The notes under the pieces: model-generated
The model's database searches: none
What the model was told of the DNA's origin: nothing
What the model saw: the letters and a program-made list of their open reading frames with translations, nothing else
In this document: in pieces, positions 43,022 through 64,000 of the stretch
How the letters are laid out: each line of letters opens with the position of its first letter
Position numbering within the stretch: the stretch's first letter is position 1
Assembly: GCF_901709675.1 (NCBI RefSeq)
Contig: NC_051095.1
Location: 124,001-188,000 of the forward strand
Direction: 5' to 3'
From: Syngnathus acus
Taxonomy: Eukaryota > Chordata > Actinopteri > Syngnathiformes > Syngnathidae
Length of the DNA stretch: 64,000 nt
Translations under genes and position numbers: made by a program

Positions 43022-45557
43022 GCTGCCGCCGCCGCCGCCGCCGACCCTGGACACGTCAGACGTCTTTTGAGTCACTTTGCTCTGGCTTCCGAGTACAACG
43101 TTATTTCCTTCAAGGTTTGCTTCGAAAAGAATTGGAATGACTGCAGTAGCTACTCCGGCCACCCCCCACATTTCGGTATACATTATGTTTACAACATTGG
43201 CGCCGCTCAGCCGCTTTTTTGAGGCCATACTCAGTGTGGGAAGTTGGAGGATTGGCAAACGCAAAGGTCCCCATCCTTTTATTTGGACTCTCGCTCATCA
43301 TATGTGACCTGGTCCTGCAAACGTGCCAATATGACCAAAAAGTCCAGCGGCCTTGTTATGCTCCTCCTCTTCAGTCACACGAGGACGCAAGTATCCATCC
43401 GAGCAACGGAAATTTCGGACAAGGCAAAAAGCATAAGAAAAAACACTTTAGTCGCTAACTGCCCTCAATTCGGTACCGCCTTGAAGAGTGTTTTAACAAA
43501 CGAAGCGTAGGACAATGCGAGGCTCTCTGAGGGGCTCTTTGTGTCTCATAATGCAGCCCCCCCCCCCGTGCCCCCCTGTCCGACCTGCAACAGCTGTCAT
43601 TACGATCCGAGGAAAGCTTCACAATCAACATTTGCGACGTTCTAGTCAATGCTTACGGCTTGACGAATCTGCAGAAAACTTGATTTGGTCTCAAAAGCGC
43701 AAAAGGCAAAGTTAGCCTCGATCACACTGATGGTAGCCTCGATCATCATCGAGCGACAAATCCTGATTGAAAAAAAACCACAACAAACAAAAAAAGAGAA
43801 GCAGATCTAGGCAGAGTTGCTGTCAAGGTTTGAGCTGATGTTTGAGACGCATTCGCGTTCAAATAAATTCTTTTCAAATAACGCCGCACGCAAAGAAAGC
43901 AAATGATGAGCATCTTCACCTTGCAATTCTCCTCTTTGTTTGCGGTGCATGTGACAATCACAACTCGGCCGGCCACTCGGCCAGTCGGCTTTTGTTTTCA
44001 ACACGCCGGAGGTCGCTCCGGCCAGCGGCTGCGGCGGCCGACTCTCGTCATTTCAAAAGTGCCCCTCTTTTCTTTTCTTTTCTTTTCTTATTTCTTTCAC
44101 TTTGGCGGTGTTCCGATGCCTCATCCGATTTGCTCGGAAAGTGGGGCCGCGCGCGAGTGCGCCAAGTATGCAAACATAGTTGGGATGCTAGCGTTAGCCA
44201 CTTAGCTCATTCGGCACCACCGCGTTACATTAGTAACGTTTACTCACTCCGAGTTGCGAGTCATCATAACAGTCGGGTTGTACCTGCCTGTCTCGTTCCT
44301 CTGCCGAGCTCGAAACTTCGATGTGCCTTGGCCGTTCTCGAGGTGGCGTCGACAATCTCCCCTCAGTGTGGCAAGAGAAAGACAAATTTCCCACCCAAAT
44401 GAGCCTCTAGTTCCACCAATTGATTGAGTAGAATGAAGTGAAGAGGCGGCGGTGGCGGTGGCGGCGGCGTGGAGCACAAATGGAAGCAGCCGGCGAGCCG
44501 AGCCGAGCCGCGCCGCGGAGCGCAGCTCACTCGCAATTGGGAAATGCTCATCCGCCGCCCGATGCCTCCCTTTCCCCTCCCGTGCTCCGGCTTCGCCGTT
44601 TGGACAAAGTGCACAAGTGGCCAATGGTCGCTCGCCCATCCGCCTTGAATGGCGTATGTGTTTACGTAGGTGGAAAGGCAGGAATTGGCGTCGCGGTCTG
44701 CTTCACCAACAAACAAAAGCATCAATCGGGGACTACTTGACGGTGAGCCCGCGGAGGGATGCGTCAAGTGTGCGTCTCTGTGCTGAGGCAGGCTGTCCAG
44801 ACTTGCACTGATGTATGTGCGGTGGGACTATGGAAAGGGGGGGGGGGGTGTCACACACGCACACAACGGAGAGGCAGTGAAAAGAATAAACGGTTTCATG
44901 GCTCATTTCAATTTGTGGCTTCTTGCCGCCTAAACGTGTTCTCTCACTCTCACACTTGATGCTGGAACACGCACGTACACACAAACACACACGCGCGCAT
45001 AGTCACGTGCAGAAGGATTCGCTCGCGCGCGCGCACGCACGCACACACACGCTCGCTCGCTCGCTCGCTCGATCTCGTTCTTACTCTCCGAGGCCTGTTC
45101 TTCCTCACACCCTCCCTCCCTATTTCTGCGGCCTCGTCACTCCCCAGCCAGGCCTGGCCTGGGCCAGGGCCAGGCCAGCCCCCCCCCCCCCCCCTGCATC
45201 CCTTTCACCTCCTGCTCTCGTGAGGCGTCCTCCTCCTCCTTCACCTCCTCCTTCTCCTCGAACATGGACTCACGTGCGACGGTTGAAGTCCCTTGGTTGC
45301 GGTGGACGTCAAGTGACTTTTGAGGACAAAAGGCCGGCCGGTCGTTCGCTTGCTTCACAGCGACTCGGTCTTGCCACGCGCAGGTTAACGCGGGTCGGAA
45401 ATAAGATCGAACGTCTTTCTTGTCAGAGCGCCACCTCGCGGAGCCCGATCAAATAAGGCGAGCCCCATTGAGCGTTGGTTGATCCCATTGGAGTGTCATC
45501 GTCAAAACGGGAGTAAAAGAGTGAGTGGCTCTCGAGTTGAAATTCATGCACATTTTT
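43022..45557. other. rcor2 5' flank and intergenic sequence
   Basis: No coding exon was recognised. Non-coding rcor2 leader exons may be present but could not be placed. It contains a C run at 45181-45194 with a CCTGG/CCAGG-rich near-palindrome just before it, and CA and GC repeats at 44975-45072. Confidence 0.45.
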
Positions 45558-45563
45558 TTTATT
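45558..45563 (-). terminator. ppp3ca: Poly(A) signal AATAAA for ppp3ca
   Basis: AATAAA followed by a poly-A-like run on the minus strand, about 1.4 kb after the stop codon. The intervening 3' UTR (45564-46991) is AT-rich and lacks any other sense-strand AATAAA that I could see. Confidence 0.5.
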
Positions 45564-46881
45564 GAACAGTCATATAAAATACTCATGTTTCATTGTTGCG
45601 AGTGCATGCCTCATCTGCCAACAGTTTCAAAGTTAAATTACAAAAAGCAAGGCTTCATGTCGTGTAGTGAATTACTCGGGCACTTGAGCAGTTTCTTAAA
45701 AAAGATCAACACAGCTTTGTTTAAAGTATTGAGCAGTATCAAACCTGTAACTGATATACAAAGCAGAGTTCCAAATAAGAAGATTCAGAATCATTCGAAG
45801 GACCAAATTTCTGTGGCACATTTACAAAACAGAGTCAAAGTATTGTTTACAATTTGAAACTTGTCATATGACGCCTTGGGCTAATCATGCATTTTTGAGC
45901 TCCACATAGTAACCACACACGGCTCACAAGCATTGTCAAACATGCGGCGGAATTGGACTGTGCGCGCGCACGTTCAAGCGCTCAGGAGTTGCATGATGGC
46001 GGCGGCGGCGCAAAGCGCGTCGCGGCGGCGCTCGTCCCAAAGATGCTTCCAGTACAAGGTCACGAGAGAGAGAGAGCAATGCGGCTCAAAGATTGAAATT
46101 TGCCACGTTCTTCTTCGGTTCTTTTAGAAAACATGCATAGGCAGACACTTGATTCTTTTTTTTCTTTCTTTCTTTCTTTCTTTCTTTGTTTCCTTTACAC
46201 GATAGAGGCTTTTCTATCCTCACTTTGTTCGTAATACTTAAAAAGAGAAAAGGAACATTCGTTCTCAGCAAGCCTTAATAAATCTAACCTTCCCTTCCAA
46301 CAGAGACAAAGCAACAGCTTAGCATATGCAAATTCCAGTTACGAAACTCAAGAAAATAGGATGGACTTGTTTAGCCGTAATACAGAAGACCAAAAAAAAA
46401 AAAAAAATCAGGTCAAAGCACACACCAAAAAGAACCTGAGGTAAGCATCATATATGTACACGACCGTAAAACGTTCCATTATTTGGCATTTCCGTAACAT
46501 TCCGTTTAAGACTGCCTCATTCATTTCAGAGTTAGTTTATAAGAGGAGCAAAACAAAAAAAAGAGGGAAAAAAACAATAAATAGTTTCTTACTTTGTACA
46601 CCCTTACATCTTTAAAAACGCCATCTCGTCTTGTGTCCTTTTTAGTGCTGCGTTTGTTGTAAACGTACAATCGTGAGCAAGAAAGAAAAGGTGGAACGAA
46701 CCATCGCCATGCAGCTCGTGGCCGGCCGGCCTGCCTGCCTGCCGGAGTATTAGGCGCATCCCGCTGCCGCCGGCAATCAGTGATCACATTTGACGAATAG
46801 TTCCAAGGCATTTCCAAAAACTGGCGAGTGACACGGCGGCAGCACCCACCTCCCTCCCCACCCGGTGTGAGCCACACACGC

Positions 46882-46991
46882 TCCCTCCCGCCGCTTCCCT
46901 CCCTCCCTCCCCGCCGCTTCCCTCCCTCCCTCCCTCCCTCCGCTCCCCTCCCTCCCTCCCTCCCTCCCTCCCTCCGCTCCCCTCCCTCCCT
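46882..46991. repeat. (CCCT)n immediately after the ppp3ca stop
   Basis: CCCT tetramers interrupted by CCGCTT and CGCT; in the mRNA sense a GGGA-rich run that begins right after the TAG stop codon. Confidence 0.9.
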
Positions 46992-59637
<12,646 letters not shown>

Positions 59638-60035
59638 TTCCAGTGTGAACGAATATTGAGCTGGGGCAGAAGAAAATAGGCGAAAAACGCTTGGCTGGCC
59701 GCGTCGCTCTCGCCGGACAAGTCTCTTGCTGCTGCTGCCTGGCTCCAGCCGAGGAAGGAAAGACAGCGAAAGACGGGGGATCCCGTCAGCGGCCAAAAAT
59801 ACAGCGACGTTTGCAGGTTTTCGATTTCACTGCTCCGGCCGGCTGCGAGCTCGGATTTACTCTTACTCCGCGCACAGTCGCCCCAACGCAGCGCGGAGAG
59901 GGCAGAGAGCCAGAGCTAGAGCTAGAGCCAGAGCGAGAGCGAGAGCTAGAGCCAGAGCTAGAGCTAGGGCCAGAGCCAGAGCGCACGCAAGCAAACCTGC
60001 TGGTTCCTTGAGCCCGCCCAGCCGCAACACTCAAC

Positions 60036-60052
60036 GTTCCTATTGGTCCGGC
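60036..60052 (-). promoter_or_regulatory. ppp3ca: CCAAT box upstream of ppp3ca
   Basis: GGACCAATAGG in sense orientation lies about 400 bp upstream of the calcineurin start codon, within a CpG-containing stretch that also holds a GAGCTA/GAGCCA-type repeat (59906-59990). A plausible promoter element, based on the motif only. Confidence 0.35.
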
Positions 60053-61748
60053 GCACACGCCTCCATCACCCTTTGACGCAAGAAAAGGCGAACGATACCT
60101 GATGATCCCCTGCGGGCAAATTCTGCATGCTTGCTTGCTTGCTTGCTTGCTTGAAAAGTCAAATAAGAATCTGTTATGTAAAGCCAACTATTGACCGTGC
60201 CCAACAACGGCGTATTACTTGAAGTTGGCTTTGTATTTTTTTAGGAGATATGGTGTATGAAAATTGGATTCATCAATGCCATCATTGATCGAGCTAAAGT
60301 GATCCCTCCCTGACCTTTGTTTATTCCATTTTTCACCCACTTTAATTGAAACGACACCACAAATCCTGTTTCAGCAGTAAAAAGACCATCTTTTGTCCAT
60401 CCAACAGCTGTTCAAGGACGCGGGGGAGCGCCAGAGCCCATGCTGGCCGGCTGGCCGGCCGGCCGACCGCCATCGGGCAAAAGTCCGAGCGAGCGCACGC
60501 CGAGCTGCTCGCGGAAACTAACAGGGCTGGAGCTGGAGCTACACATTGACATATACACTATACATGCCACAGAACATCACAGTCCAGAGACGGCAGCAGA
60601 CGTACAAGTCCAATGTGCCAAGTCGAAGACGCCGCGACAAAAAGTGCCATTCATTCGCTTTCAAATTTGAAACGTCTTTTTCTCCACTAGTCGGCTCATT
60701 GGCTGCCGTAGCGAGTGACGCGAGAGGCAACCGGCTCGATCCGCACTTGTGAAATCTCAAATTGATTCTCGTAACAGGACGTCGTTGCTTGGTCTTTCAC
60801 CTGATGAGACGCTCTTGATATTTTCAAAAAAAAATTGTTTGTAATGTGCAAACGAGTCAGTTGTATGGTGACGGGTGCAAATAGGCTTTCAACGTGCACT
60901 TGGGCTCAGCTGGTCATTTGCTATGCGAGAGTTAGACAAAGGAGCCGAGTGGCCGGGCCGGGCCAGGCCAGGGCCGCCCCCGAAGCTTTGCTTGGAATTG
61001 ATCTTGGAAAGGCGCCCGCTAATTCAATCTGCGTTGTTTATGTGCAGCCCGAGGAAATGAAGAGAGCAGAGCGCACGTTCCAGCCACTGGCTTTGATGAA
61101 CTGCCGGCCGGAGGCACAAATGCCGGACAATCCTTTGGGGCCGTTTGCTGTCCGCCCGCCCACCCGCCCATCTATCCTCACAGCTGCAATGCCTTCTTGC
61201 CATGCCCGTTGATTCGTGGCTCATTGTGCTTGATTGATGGCTTCATCAGCTTCTGCCATTGATCCTCAAGTGGGCTAAAAAGGGCTCTGCCACGAGTTGT
61301 GCCTTTCATTGAGGCTTGCCAAACATTGTAGCTCAGATAGGTTCTTTTGTTCTTCTCTCCCTCAGGTTTCCGGCCAGTGCACTCGAGTCATGTGAGATGC
61401 CGAGGGCTACCCGTGGGCGCTGGACGACTCTCTCTCGCTCTCTTTCATCAAGTGGCCCGAAAAGCAAGTCGAGCGCCCGCCCTCTCATCGTCTTGCCACG
61501 AAAGCTTGATGCCGGCCACTTTTCCGCCGTTGACGCATTGAGGATGCCGTCGTCCGTCATGCCACTCTCGGCTGTGGAGTTTTGTTTTCTTTTGGTCCAA
61601 TCCGAGCAAACGTATTTATCTGGCCTAACGACCAGAACCAGAGTGCAGACGGCTTTTTGGGGCGGCGGCGGGGGCTGTCGAATGCCCCGCTAACGTGGGC
61701 GGGGTCGTTCTTTCCGCAGGTTCACCAAGCGATGAACCGCGACGCCTT

Positions 61749-61777
61749 CCCCCCCCCCCCCCCCCCCCCCCCCCCCT
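61749..61777. repeat. Long C homopolymer
   Basis: About 28 consecutive C. Other G or C runs of 18-21 occur at 17951-17970, 32904-32924 and 59091-59111. Assembled lengths of such runs are unreliable. Confidence 0.85.
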
Positions 61778-62583
61778 CGTCCAGCCTCCAATTCATCAAG
61801 GCAGCGATTCGGGTCGTCAATAACGGCGAGACGGATGGCTCCCCTGCTTGACGCGCCGGCTGAATGGCTCACAGAACGTGCGTCGTCACGTCCAGCGGTG
61901 ACTGGTGGGCCCTGGCGCCAGCCGCCGCGTTTGTTCATTTGCGGCTGGCTGGGGGTGCGGTGGCTTACGTTGTGAATGATTCCGTTTGCAGCGCAAGCAG
62001 CGTGGGTACAAATAGCGCAAGCAAATCGCCCAGGTGTCAAAGTCGAGGCTCAAATTGTTTTGGTGTCCCACTAAAGCAAATCCAGTGTGTCTACTTCATG
62101 TGTCTTGCGAAGTGGATTGGTTCTTTTCATTTTGCCAGAAATGAGAAATACAGCAAGCAGCGCTTTGGCAAATAGTCAGGCGTCAAGCTGTATATTGTCA
62201 CTGCCTGTTGAAGTTTGCATTGAAAACAACCACATAGTCCGTGAGGTTAATGCTCATTTAGTCGCCCTCCCTCCTCGTGGCGACGACAAAGATGGATAAC
62301 GACGGAAAGCCATTTGTGCCCCTCCCCGAAATTGCGCTTTGAACGATTCTTTTTTATTTCACTCCCTATCGCGGCTTGCTGTCAAAATAAATTGCCTTAC
62401 GTGAATCTGTTAGCTTAATGCTAACGAACAGCAAAAGGGCATAACAATGGTATCATGAACCAAATATTATTGCGACTAACTGAGTTGCGACCGTCTCCGT
62501 GTGTGTTTTACTGCCCCCTGGCGGCCACACTGCACAGCAGAAACATTGGACTGATGCCTCTCGCTCCCTTTAATAACGTCGAC

Positions 62584-62896
62584 CAGGTGTTCTCAACTGC
62601 TTTAGTCCAAGGGACCACCATAATCACCAAGAAGCAACTCGGGGACCACTGCCTTGGCAGAATATTATTTTATTTTGCACCAAAGGAGGATAGACCTATA
62701 CAGGCTATTTATTTGCATCTGTATGTCTATTTTGGGAATCTCAGCTACATGTGACATACTTTGGATGAGTAAATGATTGACAAAATTAGCTGGAATTTTA
62801 TTTAGACAAAGGTTATAATTAATTTCCATTTTGTAGACCACACGTAATACCACCACGGACCACTAGAGGGCCGCGGACCACCGTTGACGATCCCTG
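62584..62896. mobile_element. Degenerate hAT-like non-autonomous DNA transposon (MITE)
   Basis: About 313 bp with imperfect terminal inverted repeats: CAGGTGTTCTCAAC at the left against CAGGGATCGTCAAC read inward from the right. GGACCACC-type subterminal sequence is found at both ends. The flanking 8-mers ACGTCGAC and ACGTAGCC agree at six of eight positions, as expected for an old hAT target duplication. It has no transposase and lies upstream of ppp3ca. Confidence 0.6.
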
Positions 62897-63319
62897 ACGT
62901 AGCCAATGAAAAGTTTAGTTGAAAAGACACGACGATCTTGGGGTTGTTTTATTTTTGGGAGGCCGGAGCGGATTCGTGGCGGATTTCAAGAGAGCGGCGA
63001 GGCGAGGCAAAGCGCATGCTCGAGTGTGAATTTCAAGGACAATGACTCAAATAGCTTTCCATCGTGTCAGATTTGTTTTGTACCTTGTCTGAGTCAGGGT
63101 GAGTGGCTGGACCGCCCTCCCAAAGTGCTTCTTCGATATTTTGCTGCCAGCTCGACGCGGCGCTAGACGCCACACGAAGGCGACGCGGGAGGAGGACATG
63201 TCCATGCTGTCGGAGAGCGCCTGGAAGTCCCGTCGACACGCTCGCTAAACGGCAACGCGGCGCACGCGCTGACTATTTCAGTTTGGTGGCCAAATGCTTA
63301 CAGCGTATACACACCATAG

Positions 63320-63326
<7 letters not shown>

Positions 63327-63358
<32 letters not shown>
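63327..63358. repeat. (GA)n microsatellite
   Basis: About 16 units in the region upstream of ppp3ca. Confidence 0.9.
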
Positions 63359-63362
<4 letters not shown>

Positions 63363-64000
63363 TGCCCAAGTGCGTTCCGTCCGTACAATCAAATCAAAGG
63401 AACAATAATGAAACAAATCCATACATACTAGATGAATAGATAGATAAAATACTCGCCGGTTTGACTTTTATGTCCGATTTCATGTCATCGTGGCTGATTT
63501 GAGGCCATCTTCATTCACGTGTGCTCGCCGTACCTGCGGAGGGAGGGAGGGAGGGAGGGAGGGAGGGAAGGGCCTCGCTTGCAGCAGCTGATGTGCTCGT
63601 AGCAGGTGATGTGCTCGCACTAGAGTGCTGCGGAAGACGCTCAGGTGTTCCACAAAGGCGTGCCTGCCTGCCTGGATGTGTGGGTGCGCTGCTGTGCGGA
63701 AGATCTGGACTCCAGGCCAGGTGAGGCAATATCGTTGCGGCTCCCCTATCCTGCTCCTCCCCTATCCTCCTCCTCCCGCTCTTGCATAGATTGATCCAGA
63801 AGCCAGCTTCCGTCCGTCTTCGCTCGCTGCACTGGCAAAGGTTTGGGGCGGGGCAACAGATTTTGTGCTCAAGTGAAACCATGCCTAAGATAAAGAGCGC
63901 TGCTCTGTCCGTCCGATAGAGAAGCCCTTTTTCGGCGGCATCTACGAGGGGGGGGGGGTCAACGAATGGCAAGTCCGGAGCGGTGACTTTGGGCAGACTG

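Larger units (their letters stand above)
59638..64000. other. ppp3ca 5' flank; no gene recognised
   Basis: It contains the ppp3ca 5' UTR and promoter side (to about 60060), a GCTT run near 60130, the C28 homopolymer, the hAT-like MITE and a GGGA run at 63539-63568. Open frames in either strand are short and match nothing I recognise. Confidence 0.5.

Noticed and set aside
62455-62754. 99-codon plus-strand open frame
   Set aside because: More than half lies in the hAT-like MITE, and it resembles no known protein.
63521-63724. Plus-strand open frame followed by a good donor (CCAG|GTGAGG)
   Set aside because: The frame begins in a GGGA repeat, no acceptor or second exon could be found, and the sequence is not recognised.

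Overview
The window is a stretch of vertebrate nuclear DNA, almost certainly from a compact-genome percomorph teleost. The evidence is split genes with short GT-AG introns (31 coding exons in 9.1 kb for one gene), protein sequences that track vertebrate orthologues exon by exon, a tRNA-derived SINE, and a heavy load of microsatellites. Species is not determined; pufferfish-like and pipefish-like genomes would both fit. No bacterial, viral, CRISPR or operon features are present.

Six genes were found, all on the minus strand, so the window reads right to left in transcription order: ppp3ca (calcineurin A alpha, 46992-59637), rcor2 (REST corepressor 2, 39619-43021), plaa (ubiquitin-binding WD40/PFU/PUL protein, 33273-37988), haus6 (augmin subunit, 28949-32669), dennd4c (Rab10 GEF, 17780-26891) and a dach2-like dachshund gene whose 3' end runs off the left edge (2797-15002). 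I rebuilt coding exons by joining GT-AG sites in frame and matching recalled family sequences. ppp3ca, rcor2, plaa, haus6 and dennd4c close as complete reading frames of 520, 527, 811, 645 and 1812 residues. Exon coordinates are in each gene entry.

The plaa-haus6-dennd4c block is very tight (500-600 bp between neighbours) and its members all lie on human 9p. The genes share no pathway: they act in signalling phosphatase activity, chromatin repression, ubiquitin/p97 handling, spindle microtubule nucleation, Rab activation and developmental transcription. The cluster is a syntenic neighbourhood, not a functional operon.

The non-coding part is unusual for how often tandem repeats sit directly beside splice sites or fill whole introns: a (UG)n tract just upstream of the calcineurin 30-nt microexon, a CTTT tract starting 3 nt into a dach2 intron, an intron of dennd4c that is mostly pyrimidine repeat, and a GGGA tract starting right after the calcineurin stop codon. 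A nearly perfect 57-bp-arm palindrome lies inside a plaa intron, and two overlapping perfect palindromes lie in dach2 intron 1. I see no previously undescribed multi-gene system; the splice-adjacent repeats and the palindromes are the most interesting leads.
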